From: Microbulbifer elongatus
GTDB lineage: Bacteria > Pseudomonadota > Gammaproteobacteria > Pseudomonadales > Cellvibrionaceae
Assembly: GCF_020524885.1 (NCBI RefSeq)
Contig: NZ_JAIVKJ010000004.1
Location: 231,739 to 295,738 of the forward strand
Direction: 5' to 3'
DNA length: 64,000 nt
Shown here: piece by piece, positions 17,462-27,071 of the stretch
Numbering within the stretch: the first letter of the stretch is position 1
How the letters are laid out: each line of letters begins with the position of its first letter
The notes under the pieces: generated by a model
What the model was told of the DNA's origin: nothing
Seen by the model: only the letters and a program-made list of their open reading frames with translations
The model's database searches: none
Translations under genes and position numbers: made by a program

Positions 17462-18741
17462 CAGGCTGCAACCTTTTGGGTAAATAACTGGCGGAATACC
17501 GGGTAGATATCCCCTACATCGACAATCTGCTCCATGGCAAAGTGCTCCGGGAACACCTGTTCCACACTGCGGTATTCATCCCACAGCGCCTGGTGGTCTC
17601 TTGGGGTGATTTCCACATAGGAGTAGTACTGTACATGGGGCATGATGTCGTCGATCAGAATTTTATGGCAGGTGCTGGAGTCGTCGTTCCAGTTGTCGCC
17701 GTCTGACGCCTGAGCACCGTAAATATTCCATTCACTGGCCGGGTACCGCTCGCGCATGATGTCGCGCATCATTTTCAGTGCGCTGGATACTATGGTGCCA
17801 CCGGTTTCGCGCGAATAGAAAAACTCCTGCTCGTCCACTTCCTTGGCGCTGGTGTGATGGCGGATGAATACTACTTCCGTGTATTCATAACTTCGCTGCA
17901 GAAACAGGTACAACAAAAGGAAGAACCGCTTGGCCATATCCTTGGTGGCCTGGTTCATGGAGCCTGATACGTCCATCAGGCAGAACATGACCGCTTTGGA
18001 GCTGGGACGTGGCTGCTTCACCAGCAGGTTGTACTTGAGGTCGAAGTCATCTAGGAAGGGAATGCGCTTGATGCGACTTCTCAGGTCTTCCACTTGCAGG
18101 CGCAGCTGGTCAACCTTGCGTTGATCGCGCAGGGCGGGATCCTTGGTTTCCTCTTGTTCCAGCTCTTTCTCTAGCAGTTTCAAATTGCGACGTTTGCCGC
18201 CGCTGAGCGCAATCCGGCGTGCGTTGGCTGCGCGCATCGAGCGCACTACATTGAGCCTCCCGGGTGACCCCTCATTGCAGAAGCCGGCGCGGACGACCTG
18301 GAAGGAATCATTGCCTGCCAGTTTGCGTTTGACCATATTCGGCAATTCGAGTCCCTCGAACATGAAGTCGAGAAATTCTTCCTGGGAAATCTGGAATACG
18401 AATTCGTCCATTCCCTCGCCGCTGTCGCTGGCACCACTGCCGCCGCTACCCTGTCCTTGGCCCTGCCCAGGTCGGGGAATGCGGTCGCCGGTAACAAATT
18501 CTTTGTTGCCAGGCAGAACCTGTTCCATATGGCCGCCGCGGCCATTGGAGAAAATGGGTTCATTGAGATCTCGGGTGGGAATGCTGATCTTTTCGCCGTT
18601 GCCCATATCGGTGATGGAGCGGCTATTCATGGCTTCGCCGACGGCTTTCTTGATGTGAGACTTGTAGCGCCGCAAAAAACGCTGACGATTGACGGTGCTT
18701 TTCTTTTTGCCGTTCAGGCGACGGTCGACGATGTAACTCAT
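17461..18741 (-). CDS. YeaH/YhbH family protein
   Basis: A 426-residue DUF444 protein. N-terminal basic region ([28 protein letters not shown]), a Gly/Gln-rich linker near 90-110, and a C-terminal von Willebrand A-like fold with the MIDAS motif DVSGSM ([22 protein letters not shown]). It is the partner of PrkA kinase and SpoVR in a three-gene stress module; the function of the complex is not established. A copy of the dispersed palindromic repeat lies between this gene and prkA upstream. Confidence 0.92.
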   Translation of the reverse strand: MSYIVDRRLNGKKKSTVNRQRFLRRYKSHIKKAVGEAMNSRSITDMGNGEKISIPTRDLNEPIFSNGRGGHMEQVLPGNKEFVTGDRIPRPGQGQGQGSGGSGASDSGEGMDEFVFQISQEEFLDFMFEGLELPNMVKRKLAGNDSFQVVRAGFCNEGSPGRLNVVRSMRAANARRIALSGGKRRNLKLLEKELEQEETKDPALRDQRKVDQLRLQVEDLRSRIKRIPFLDDFDLKYNLLVKQPRPSSKAVMFCLMDVSGSMNQATKDMAKRFFLLLYLFLQRSYEYTEVVFIRHHTSAKEVDEQEFFYSRETGGTIVSSALKMMRDIMRERYPASEWNIYGAQASDGDNWNDDSSTCHKILIDDIMPHVQYYSYVEITPRDHQALWDEYRSVEQVFPEHFAMEQIVDVGDIYPVFRQLFTQKVAA

Positions 18742-18842
18742 AGTACTGCCTTATATTGCTTTGCCATGCCAATCAGAGAATCCGACATGTTCGGCAATCT
18801 ATTCCAGCCTGAATATCCACAGGGCTGGAAGGGTTGTCTGAA

Positions 18843-18954
18843 GGCCCTGCCACCGGTGGAGCTCTTCGAGACTGTCCGTCGGGGGGGGCCGACGGACAAG
18901 CCCCCAGGGATGGGTTTACGGCGTGTCTCGAAGAGCTCCACCGGTGGCAGGGCC
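18843..18954 (+). repeat. Palindromic repeat, copy 1 (core GGGATGGGTTTACGGCG)
   Basis: Outer arms of 29 bases, perfectly complementary (18843-18871 and 18926-18954). Inside are a smaller perfect hairpin, TGTCCGTCGG/CCGACGGACA, and then the conserved core at about 18899-18925. The stem base next to the core reads CGAGA/TCTCG as in copies 2 and 3. The outer arm sequence is unique to this copy. It lies between prkA and yeaH, with the core on the strand opposite to the genes. Confidence 0.9.
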
Positions 18955-18990
18955 ACCACCGCAAGACTTCGAGACACAAATCCCTGACGA

Positions 18991-20913
18991 TTACTGGGAT
19001 TTCCTTACTCGCAGATACCACTCGGAAAGGAGGCGTACCTGCTTCTCGGTGTACCCCCGCTCGACCATGCGTGCGACAAAGTCGGCGTGTTTCTTCTGGT
19101 CATCGGCTGAGGCCTTGGTGTTAAAGGAAATAACCGGCAGCAGGTCCTCGGTGTTGGAGAACATTTTCTTCTCAATAACCGAGCGCAGCTTCTCGTAGGA
19201 TCTCCAGTCCGGGTTCTTGCCCTGGTTGCCGGCACGGGCGCGCAGAACAAAATTGACGATCTCGTTGCGAAAATCTTTGGGGTTGGAAATGCCCGCTGGT
19301 TTCTCGGTTTTTTCCAGTTCCTCGTTCAGGGCTGCGCGGTCGAGAATCTCGCCAGTTTCCGGATCGCGGTATTCCTGGTCCTGAATCCAGAAATCCGCGT
19401 AGGTCACGTAGCGATCGAAAAGGTTCTGGCCGTACTCTGCGTATGATTCCAGATAAGCGGTCTGGATTTCCTTGCCAATAAACTCTACATAGCGCGGAGC
19501 CAGATATTCCTTGATAAAGCCCAGGTAATTCTCCTGAACTTCCGGTGGGAACTGCTCCTGTTCGATCTGCTGTTCGAGCACGTAAAGCAGGTGAACCGGG
19601 TTGGCCGCCACCTCCGTCGCGTCGAAGTTGAACACCTTGGATAGGATCTTGAATGCGAAACGGGTCGAGAGGCCATTCATGCCCTCGTCCACACCGGCGT
19701 TGTCGCGATACTCCTGAATCGTCTTCGCTTTGGGGTCGGTGTCCTTCAGGTTTTCACCGTCGTACACACGCATCTTGGAAAACACGCTGGAGTTTTCCGG
19801 ATTCTTGATACGCGAAAGTACCGAGAACTGGGCCAGCATGCGCAGGGTGTCGGGCGCGCAGGGAGCTCTGGAAAGCGAACTGTGCTCCAGGAGTTTGTCG
19901 TAAATCTTGATCTCTTCTTTTACCCGCAGGCAATAGGGCACCTTGACGATGTAGATACGATCAAGGAATGCCTCGTTGTTGCGGTTATTGCGGAATGATT
20001 GCCACTCGGATTCATTGGAGTGCGCAAGGATCACACCGTTGAAAGGAATCGCGCCCAGCCCCTCGGTACTGTTGTAGTTACCCTCCTGGGTGGCGGTCAA
20101 TAGTGGGTGCAGCACCTTGATCGGCGCTTTGAACATCTCCACAAACTCCATCAACCCCTGGTTGGAGCGGCACAGGCTGCCGGAGAAACTGTAGGCGTCG
20201 GGATCATTCTGCGGGAAATCTTCCAGCTTGCGAATGTCCACCTTGCCCACCAGGGAGGAAATATCCTGATTGTTTTCATCACCGGGTTCCGTTTTGGCGA
20301 TGGCAGTCTGGTCGAGGATGGATGGACGGACTTTTACAACCTTAAACTTTGTAATATCGCCGTTGTACTCATGAAGGCGTTTTACCGCCCAGGGCGACAT
20401 GATGGTGTTCACGTAGCGGCGGGGTATGCCGTAGTCCTCTTCGAGTATCTGGCCATCTTCAGAGGGCGAGAAAAGGGCAAGGGGAGATTCAAATACAGGC
20501 GAACCTTTGATGGCATAAATGGGCACCTGCTCCATCAGTGCCTTGAGGCGTTCTGCGAGGGAGGATTTACCGCCACCTACCGGTCCAAGGAGATACAGGA
20601 TCTGCTTCTTCTCTTCCAAACCCTGCGCAGCGTGGCGGAAGAAGGAAACGATCTGCTCGATGGCCTCCTCCATGCCGTAGAATTCGCTAAACGCCTTGTA
20701 GCGCTTGATCACTTTGTTGGAAAAAATGCGCGAGAGTCGTGGATCGCGGGAGGTGTCAATCAATTCGGCCTCACCGATGGCCATCAGCATACGCTCTGCG
20801 GGTGAGGCATAGGCACTGCGATCGTTTTTACACAGTTCCAGGTATTCCTGGATAGTGAGCTCTTCCTCCTGGATCGACTCATAGCGCTCCAGATAGTGAT
20901 TGAATATCGACAT
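18991..20913 (-). CDS. PrkA family serine protein kinase (YeaG)
   Basis: A 640-residue AAA+/kinase-like protein. The P-loop is GPVGGGKSS (110-118). The family segments RYKAFSEFYGMEEAIEQIVSFFRHAAQGLEEKKQILYLLG and the C-terminal PrkA domain (LSTRFAFKILSKVFNFDATEVAANPVHLLYVLEQQI) are present. In E. coli YeaG is tied to nitrogen starvation and stationary phase. It is first of the prkA-yeaH-spoVR operon. The start is supported by AGGGAG nine bases before the ATG. Confidence 0.95.
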   Translation of the reverse strand: MSIFNHYLERYESIQEEELTIQEYLELCKNDRSAYASPAERMLMAIGEAELIDTSRDPRLSRIFSNKVIKRYKAFSEFYGMEEAIEQIVSFFRHAAQGLEEKKQILYLLGPVGGGKSSLAERLKALMEQVPIYAIKGSPVFESPLALFSPSEDGQILEEDYGIPRRYVNTIMSPWAVKRLHEYNGDITKFKVVKVRPSILDQTAIAKTEPGDENNQDISSLVGKVDIRKLEDFPQNDPDAYSFSGSLCRSNQGLMEFVEMFKAPIKVLHPLLTATQEGNYNSTEGLGAIPFNGVILAHSNESEWQSFRNNRNNEAFLDRIYIVKVPYCLRVKEEIKIYDKLLEHSSLSRAPCAPDTLRMLAQFSVLSRIKNPENSSVFSKMRVYDGENLKDTDPKAKTIQEYRDNAGVDEGMNGLSTRFAFKILSKVFNFDATEVAANPVHLLYVLEQQIEQEQFPPEVQENYLGFIKEYLAPRYVEFIGKEIQTAYLESYAEYGQNLFDRYVTYADFWIQDQEYRDPETGEILDRAALNEELEKTEKPAGISNPKDFRNEIVNFVLRARAGNQGKNPDWRSYEKLRSVIEKKMFSNTEDLLPVISFNTKASADDQKKHADFVARMVERGYTEKQVRLLSEWYLRVRKSQ

Positions 20914-21316
20914 GGTTTACGACTCCCTGTAGCGTACCGCGTCAGTAGCTGGCCTCCTGCCTTGGAGTACCTACTGCGCTGCAGCGTGTGATGATCGCGA
21001 ATACATCTCGCAACGAATGCTGAAAAGCGCTGACGCGCGAGAACGCTCTCTTTATACCTATTGATTGCGCGACGATGCTGCTGTCGCAACAGGGGGCCTG
21101 CTATCAGGTCCCGCACTTTCAGGATAGTCAGCGCTACGGGCTTCAATGGAAGATAGGTTCAAGATGGGTTGAAAAGGCTGTCAGTTTTGCGAAGCCGGTT
21201 TACGGCGTAGAATGCGTCCCACAAAGCGGTGGCCGGCCCGCGTGGGCGATGATCGCAGTGCCGTGTGGCTACTTTTTCACCATAAGCGGCAGTGAATACA
21301 ACAAAACAGGAAGATT
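20914..21316. other. Divergent intergenic region prkA/galE
   Basis: About 400 bases that should hold both promoters. On the minus strand GGTATAAAG near 21050 is a possible -10 without a good -35. A GG...GC arrangement near 21085 resembles a sigma-54 site but has nine rather than ten bases between the doublets, so I do not call it. AGGAAGATT precedes the galE ATG. No gene is visible. Confidence 0.5.
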
Positions 21317-22345
21317 ATGAAAGTTTTGGTAACCGGCGGGGCCGGCTATATCGGCAGCCACACTTGTGTGGAACTGTTGGCGGCGGGCTTTGAGCCCATA
21401 GTGGTGGATAACCTCTGCAATAGCAGCGAGGAGGCGCTGCGTCGCGTTGAAGCCATCAGTGGAAAATCCATTCCGTTCCATCTGGTGGACATTCAGGATG
21501 CGGCTGGTCTGCGGGAAGTATTCCGTCAGTACGATATTTCTGCAGTGATTCATTTTGCCGGGCTTAAGGCTGTTGGCGAATCTGTTTCCCAACCGCTGCG
21601 GTATTACCAGAATAATGTTGCGGGCACCCTGACCCTGTGTGAAGTGATGGAGGAGTTCGGCGTACACCAGCTAATCTTCAGTTCCTCCGCCACCGTATAC
21701 GGTGACCCGGAAACGGTTCCGATTCAGGAAGATTTCCCCACTGGCGCCACCAATCCTTACGGTGCCAGCAAGCTGATGGTGGAAGATATCCTGCACGACG
21801 TGTGCAAGGCGCCGGGTAATCAACTGAAGGTCAGCCTGCTGCGCTACTTCAACCCTATCGGCGCTCACGAGAGCGGCACCATTGGCGAAGACCCCGCCGG
21901 TATCCCCAACAACCTGCTGCCCTATGTGGCCCAGGTGGCAGTAGGGCGTTTGCCTGAGTTGCAGGTATTTGGAGATGACTACGATACGCCCGACGGTACC
22001 GGCGTACGTGACTATATCCACGTAGTGGATTTGGCTCGCGGTCATCTGGCGGCACTGAACAAGCTCGGCAATGCGGATACTGAAGCCGGGTGTTACACCT
22101 ACAATCTGGGCACTGGCCGCGGCAGTTCGGTTCTTGAAATCGTGCGGGCTTTTGCCGAAGCGGCAGACAGGGAGATCCCCTACAAGATTGTCCCTCGTCG
22201 TCCGGGCGATATCGCCGAGTGCTACGCCGACCCAGCGTATGCGGAAAGCCAGCTGGGCTGGACGGCGGAATTTGATCTCAAGCGCATGGTAGAGGATACC
22301 TGGCGCTGGCAGTCGCAGAATCCACAGGGTTACGCAGAAAAATAA
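21317..22345 (+). CDS. galE: UDP-glucose 4-epimerase
   Basis: Interconverts UDP-glucose and UDP-galactose for polysaccharide synthesis and galactose use. A 342-residue extended SDR with the NAD loop GGAGYIGSH, the SSSATVYG segment with its catalytic Ser/Thr, and the Y-x3-K motif in NPYGASK. The C-terminal substrate motif ...[13 protein letters not shown] is conserved. It is monocistronic, ending at a bidirectional terminator shared with the pullulanase gene. Confidence 0.95.
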   Translation: MKVLVTGGAGYIGSHTCVELLAAGFEPIVVDNLCNSSEEALRRVEAISGKSIPFHLVDIQDAAGLREVFRQYDISAVIHFAGLKAVGESVSQPLRYYQNNVAGTLTLCEVMEEFGVHQLIFSSSATVYGDPETVPIQEDFPTGATNPYGASKLMVEDILHDVCKAPGNQLKVSLLRYFNPIGAHESGTIGEDPAGIPNNLLPYVAQVAVGRLPELQVFGDDYDTPDGTGVRDYIHVVDLARGHLAALNKLGNADTEAGCYTYNLGTGRGSSVLEIVRAFAEAADREIPYKIVPRRPGDIAECYADPAYAESQLGWTAEFDLKRMVEDTWRWQSQNPQGYAEK

Positions 22346-22370
22346 CCCTGGTGAATGCCAAAAAATACAG

Positions 22371-22406
22371 CAATAAAAAACCCGGCAGAAGCCGGGTTTT
22401 TTATTG
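22371..22406. terminator. Bidirectional terminator between galE and the pullulanase gene
   Basis: Perfect 16-base inverted repeat (22371-22386 and 22391-22406) with loop AGAA. The GC core ACCCGGC/GCCGGGT is flanked by A6 and T6, so it can act on both convergent transcripts. Confidence 0.92.
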
Positions 22407-22426
22407 CCTGAAAGATGGCTTAAAGA

Positions 22427-25400
22427 TTAGAAGCGACGGCGACGCAACAATGCAGCGGCGAGCAGGACCAGTAGTGCAAAGCCGGTGGCACCCCCGTTGG
22501 ATCCGTTGTCTTCATCCTCCTGGTCTTCTCCCTCGTCTTCCTCTTCAACCGTGATAGAGCTGTCGTCCGCTCGCGAAAGAGTGAAGACTGCAGTCGTTCG
22601 CGCGGGAATGGTGAACACACCTGCCTCTACAGAAGCCTCGGCCAGAGCCGCATCCGCTGACTCCTGCTGTACCGCATGCAGCGCAAATGGCAGATCTGCG
22701 GCCGACTCCAGAGAGAACGCCTGGACTTCAGCACTGCCATTGAACAGTACCAGGATCTGTGAGGTGTCCTCATCGTAATCGCCGACCGGATCATTCAGAT
22801 GCATAACAATCAGGCCGGGGATCTGCTCCGGACCGGTGTTGGCAAACGAAACGACTGACTGTACCGCCTCCTTGGTGGGCAGGCGGAACAAGCCGCTGCT
22901 GGCGCGAATCTGCAACCACTCTTTGAATACCGCCAGAGCAAACTCGCGATCGGATTTCTGCGGGGCAATGTCCGGATTTGCTAGCAGCGGTGCCATCAGG
23001 GCCCACTTATCCTCATTCTTGTCCGCAATCGGCAGGCCAGCGGCCCAGTTGTCGGTTTCGAGTGAGAAGTCGAGGGCATTGAACCAGTCACCGGAGTTGT
23101 AGCTGTCCCGATCCATGGATTTGGAGCGCAGGATTTCCTGGCCGGCATGGATAAACGGTACACCCTGGGCGAGCATCACCAGCGAGTTGCTGAAGTTTTG
23201 CAGGCGCACGCGGTCAGCCAGGCTGGTGGTGCTATTGGCCTTGATCTGGATGCCATCGAGCAGGGTCTCGTTGTCGTGCGCGGCAACATAGTTGATCGAC
23301 TCCTGCGGGTCCCCGGTGTATCCAGTGGGCTGGCCGTTGTACAGCAGCTCCGCGCCGGTCAGTTCGGTGCCATCGGATGTCTCAAGCACGTAGTCCGCAA
23401 GGTTGCCCGCAAGACTGATGCGTACCTTGTCTGCCAGTGTCAGCAGCGTAGCGCGTTCGTCGTCGCCGCCGAATTTGCCGTTGCTGTCTGTGAACAGTCC
23501 GGTACCGAAGCCCTGTTCCTCGAAGCCGCCAAACGGATTGCCGCCGCGCACGGAATCGCGCAGGCGGTCGTTAAAGGTTCCCACGCCGGTATCGGCCATG
23601 TTTGCCTGGCGAGCCTGAATAAAGCGTGCATCGTTCTCGACTTCGCCAAAATTCCAGCCTTCGCCGTACAGGTAGATGGAAGAGCCATCCACGCCATCCG
23701 TCTCGGTGGTGAGGGCCTCAAGGTCTGCGGCAACATTCAGGATGTTTTCCTTGCTGTGATGCCCCATCAGGTCAAAGCGGAAGCCGTCGACTTTGTAGGC
23801 CGTGGCCCAGGTCTTCATGGAATCGCGCATCAGCTTTTCCATCATGGTGTGCTCGCTGGCGGTGTTCGCACAGCAGCTGCTCATTTCCACTGCGCCCTCG
23901 CCATTGCGGCGGTGGTAATAGCCGGGAACAATCTTGTCGAGAATGGAGTTGTCGTACTGGGCAAAAGAGCTGGTGTGGTTGTACACCACATCCATCACCA
24001 CCCGCAGTCCCATATCGCTGAGAGACTGAACCATTTCGCGGAATTCGATAATCCGCTGCACACCGTTCGGGTCGGTGGAGTAGCTGCCTTCCGGTACGGT
24101 GAAGTGCAGTGGGTCATAACCCCAGTTGAAACCATCCTCATCCCGGATCGCATTTACCGCGGCCTGCTGCTCGGTGCTGTCCGCAGCGTAGACGCTGATG
24201 TCTTCGGTAGTTTTGAGTGCGGAGCGATCCTCATTCACGGTGGCGAAGTCGAACGCCGGTAACAGGTGTACATGGGTGAGGCCGGCTGCCGCTAGCTCTG
24301 CGAGGTGCAGGCTGCCGCGACCGTCTTCGGCAAACGCCGCGAAAGTGCCACGCGCCGCTTCACTGACCATATCATCCGCAATGCTGAAGTCGCGCACGTG
24401 CAGCTCGTAAATGGAGATGTCTTCGGCGGCCGACAGCGATGGTTTCGTTACCGAGTCCCAGCCCTCTGGCTTCAGGTCCTCATCATTCAGGTCTACGATT
24501 TGACTCTTGTAGGAATTGGTAGAAAGGCTGAGAGAGTAGGGGTCAGAAACCCAGTTGTTCTCGATCTCCCGCGTTGCATAAGAGTAGACCTCCACCTCGT
24601 ACATATAGAACTTGCGATCCCAGTCGATGCTGGTGGAGGCGGTCCAGACGCCGTTGTCTTCGGTCATCTCCACGTGTGTGGTGGGTTCGTACTGGTCGCC
24701 AGTGTTGAACAGGTGCACCTTGACTGATTTGGCGGTCGGCGCCCACAGCGCAAATTCGATGGCATCTTCGGCAACAGTTGCGCCGAGGGTGCCGTCGTAT
24801 GCGAAAGCCGCATCCAGCAGGCCAGGCATCTGAATACCGGTGGCGTCGACGATTGCACCTTCGGCATCAAAAATGGCAATCGCCAGCTGGCCTTTCACCA
24901 GGGCGGCTATGTCCGCGCTTGCAGGTACAGTAAATGCGGTGGCATTGGCCAGGTGTGGAAATTTGCCGAGGGTGGCTGCGGAGGCGCCACTTGCGTTTAG
25001 CGTCAGCGCTACTTCAACATCGCCGCCTACTCCCTCTGGCCCAAGGGTGAGCGCGGCGCTTTCGCTCGCTACCAGTTTTGCGCTGCCACCTTCAGGCAGG
25101 GAAACCGGCCATAAAATGGTGCTGCCATCCACCCAGTGCGCCTTGTCGGTGCTCAGGTCGCCGCGCGGCACGCCATCGGTGCTGACCACAACACTTTTGG
25201 AATTGCTGTCAAACGCAAAGTAAACATCTTTACCTGCTTCAACAGTGAACTCGATATTGTTGCCGTTTTGACCGTAGCTTTCGTCCCACCCCTCATTCAG
25301 TGCGGCTTTCATTTGATAGGTGCCAGCCGGGATTTCACTGGTGATAAAGGTGTAGACACCATCGCCGTCCACATCTTGCAGCCAGCTTTGCAGGCAGTCC

Positions 25401-25891
25401 GGCTGCCAGTCACCTGGACACCCCAGTTCGCTCTGGAAATCTCCCGCTGCGGTAACGATGGTGTGCCGTAAGTTATCTGCAATCCAGTTAGATTCGTGGT
25501 CGTAAATAAACTTAACCACTTGCTCGGCGGCTACATTCAGTGAAATGTTGCCGCCATTTGCGTCTGCATATGCGCCATAGTTCTCATCCCAGTTACCGTT
25601 GATCGCGACTTTATATTCGTAGTCGCCCGCGGGCAGCGTGTAGGAACCCTGCCAGAGATCATCGTTGGCGTCATAGGTCAGTTGTGACGCTTCGCAGGCT
25701 GGATCCCATTCTCCACCGCAACCGATTGCAGGCTGGATGGTGCCGGGAATATTGGCCATGGAAAGCTCGGAGTTAGTACTTGCGTGAGCGGCGCTGTGGG
25801 TAGCGGCGGCGATGGCCAGCGCCAAAAACGAAGTGATTTGAGCGCGGCGGGCACGGCCGGCGTGCTCCCGCGTATGAGAGGATGCTTGCAT
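22427..25891 (-). CDS. Secreted pullulanase-type alpha-1,6-glucosidase with GlyGly-CTERM tail
   Basis: An 1154-residue GH13 debranching enzyme. A long signal peptide (about 1-38) is followed by two X25/BaCBM-like beta modules (about 47-140 and 145-240). A CBM48-type domain comes next, then the catalytic barrel: VVMDVVYNHT, DGFRFDLMG (nucleophile D707), LYGEGW (acid/base E744) and AAHDNET (D873). The C-terminus is an acidic linker, then SNGGATGF, a hydrophobic helix and RRRRF, the pattern of GlyGly-CTERM sorting tails processed by rhombosortase. The enzyme is therefore predicted to be secreted or held at the surface to cut alpha-1,6 branches in pullulan, starch or glycogen. Monocistronic. Confidence 0.92.
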   Translation of the reverse strand: MQASSHTREHAGRARRAQITSFLALAIAAATHSAAHASTNSELSMANIPGTIQPAIGCGGEWDPACEASQLTYDANDDLWQGSYTLPAGDYEYKVAINGNWDENYGAYADANGGNISLNVAAEQVVKFIYDHESNWIADNLRHTIVTAAGDFQSELGCPGDWQPDCLQSWLQDVDGDGVYTFITSEIPAGTYQMKAALNEGWDESYGQNGNNIEFTVEAGKDVYFAFDSNSKSVVVSTDGVPRGDLSTDKAHWVDGSTILWPVSLPEGGSAKLVASESAALTLGPEGVGGDVEVALTLNASGASAATLGKFPHLANATAFTVPASADIAALVKGQLAIAIFDAEGAIVDATGIQMPGLLDAAFAYDGTLGATVAEDAIEFALWAPTAKSVKVHLFNTGDQYEPTTHVEMTEDNGVWTASTSIDWDRKFYMYEVEVYSYATREIENNWVSDPYSLSLSTNSYKSQIVDLNDEDLKPEGWDSVTKPSLSAAEDISIYELHVRDFSIADDMVSEAARGTFAAFAEDGRGSLHLAELAAAGLTHVHLLPAFDFATVNEDRSALKTTEDISVYAADSTEQQAAVNAIRDEDGFNWGYDPLHFTVPEGSYSTDPNGVQRIIEFREMVQSLSDMGLRVVMDVVYNHTSSFAQYDNSILDKIVPGYYHRRNGEGAVEMSSCCANTASEHTMMEKLMRDSMKTWATAYKVDGFRFDLMGHHSKENILNVAADLEALTTETDGVDGSSIYLYGEGWNFGEVENDARFIQARQANMADTGVGTFNDRLRDSVRGGNPFGGFEEQGFGTGLFTDSNGKFGGDDERATLLTLADKVRISLAGNLADYVLETSDGTELTGAELLYNGQPTGYTGDPQESINYVAAHDNETLLDGIQIKANSTTSLADRVRLQNFSNSLVMLAQGVPFIHAGQEILRSKSMDRDSYNSGDWFNALDFSLETDNWAAGLPIADKNEDKWALMAPLLANPDIAPQKSDREFALAVFKEWLQIRASSGLFRLPTKEAVQSVVSFANTGPEQIPGLIVMHLNDPVGDYDEDTSQILVLFNGSAEVQAFSLESAADLPFALHAVQQESADAALAEASVEAGVFTIPARTTAVFTLSRADDSSITVEEEDEGEDQEDEDNGSNGGATGFALLVLLAAALLRRRRF

Positions 25892-26204
25892 GCTCGAAGA
25901 CCTTATTGTTTCTATTATCGATTCTCTATCAGCCCGTTTTTTGATTTGTAGCGGGCTGGATCACCATCGTTACATGCGCCCCCCTCAAACCGACGGGTGG
26001 CTTAGTGCATGTACAAAAACGGAGTCTTGATTAGAGGTCAGGGGCTGACAAACAGCATCCCACCCACTGGGGGAGGAGAAAAAAGTAAAGGGGAGTAGTC
26101 GGGGGAGGAGGGCGCGATACGCTACCGATATGGGGCGATATTGGTCGATAGACAGATTGGCCGGCCGAGCTATTTTGCGGCAATCGGTTGGCAGGGTTCA
26201 TTAA
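25892..26204. other. Intergenic region upstream of the pullulanase gene
   Basis: About 310 bases with no recognisable gene. The only structure is AGCCCG/CGGGCT separated by an AT-rich spacer near 25931-25957, which could be an operator or an mRNA-leader hairpin. AAGG about ten bases before the pullulanase ATG may serve as ribosome site. I see no clear -35/-10 pair. Confidence 0.4.
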
Positions 26205-26225
26205 CCTGCGCGTGAACCGCGCAGG
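26205..26225 (-). terminator. Hairpin after apaH, possible terminator
   Basis: CCTGCGCG (26205-26212) and CGCGCAGG (26218-26225) form a perfect 8-bp stem with a 5-base loop, ten bases after the apaH stop. Only a short TTAAT follows on the minus strand, so termination may be weak. Confidence 0.45.
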
Positions 26226-26234
26226 CATTCGAGT

Positions 26235-27059
26235 TTATAGCGTGCAGTCTGTGCAATAAAAAGATTCGTCCTCGAGTTTCATCGCGGTGAGGTAACCACC
26301 CCACACACAGCCCGTATCCAGCGCGTACACGTTTTTGGTGTTCGCCTCTCCTTCCAGTGCTGCCCAATGCCCGAAGATAATCCGGTCATCTTTTGTCTTG
26401 CGGCTTTTGTAACTGAACCAGGGTTTGTAATCGTGGTGTGCGGCCAGCGGTCCCTGCTTGGTGACGAGATCGAGGGTGCCGTCCTCCTTGCAGAAGCGCA
26501 TGCGTGTGAAATAGTTGGTGATGGAGCGCAGTCGCTCTACGCCAATCAGATGATCGCTCCACTTGTGCGGTTCGTTGCCGTACATGCCGAAGAAATACGC
26601 CTCCGCCATAGACGGGTCTTGGAGGGCGTGGTGGACCTCTCCCGCCAGCTCCAGTGCCTTGCTCATGCTCCAAATTGGGGGGATGCCCGCATGCACCATG
26701 GAAAAGTATTTGTTGTTTACCTTTTTGTGCACCATCAGTGGCTGTTTTTGCAGCCAGCTGAGTAGTTTGTCGGCATCTTTTGCGCGCAGTACTTCGGCGA
26801 GGTCATATTCCTTGTCGGTCAGGCGTTTGGCGCCGTGGGCGATGGCCAGCAGGTGCAGGTCGTGGTTGCCGAGTACGGCGGTCACCTGGCTGCGGTGCTC
26901 GTAGAGAAAGCGCAGGGTTCCGAGGCTGTCGGGGCCGCGGTGCACCATGTCACCCGCCAGCCACAGTTTGTCCTTGTCCGATTTGAAGCGGACTTTCTCC
27001 AGCAATTTTTGCAGTGGTTCCAGACAGCCCTGGATATCGCCGATTGCGTAGGTGGCCAA
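26235..27059 (-). CDS. apaH: Bis(5'-nucleosyl)-tetraphosphatase, symmetrical
   Basis: Splits Ap4A into two ADP and can remove Np4N caps from RNA. A 274-residue metallophosphatase with motifs GDIQGC, GDMVHRGPDS and GNHDLHLLA, and a histidine in VHAGIPP. The first Asp/His metal set is as usual for ApaH. It is last of the lptD-surA-pdxA-rsmA-apaH group, 12 bases after rsmA, the same order as in E. coli except that apaG is missing. Confidence 0.95.
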   Translation of the reverse strand: MATYAIGDIQGCLEPLQKLLEKVRFKSDKDKLWLAGDMVHRGPDSLGTLRFLYEHRSQVTAVLGNHDLHLLAIAHGAKRLTDKEYDLAEVLRAKDADKLLSWLQKQPLMVHKKVNNKYFSMVHAGIPPIWSMSKALELAGEVHHALQDPSMAEAYFFGMYGNEPHKWSDHLIGVERLRSITNYFTRMRFCKEDGTLDLVTKQGPLAAHHDYKPWFSYKSRKTKDDRIIFGHWAALEGEANTKNVYALDTGCVWGGYLTAMKLEDESFYCTDCTL

Positions 27060-27071
27060 AGCGTTCCCCGT

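Noticed and set aside
21080..21100. Sigma-54-like GG/GC doublets upstream of prkA
   Set aside because: The spacing between the doublets is nine rather than ten bases, so it does not meet the sigma-54 consensus, although yeaG is nitrogen-regulated in E. coli.
21197..21209. GGTTTACGGCGTA, matching part of the palindromic-repeat core
   Set aside because: Only 13 bases match; the preceding AGCCCCCAGGGAT part, the CGAGA/TCTCG stem base and outer arms are absent. Treated as chance or a remnant at best.
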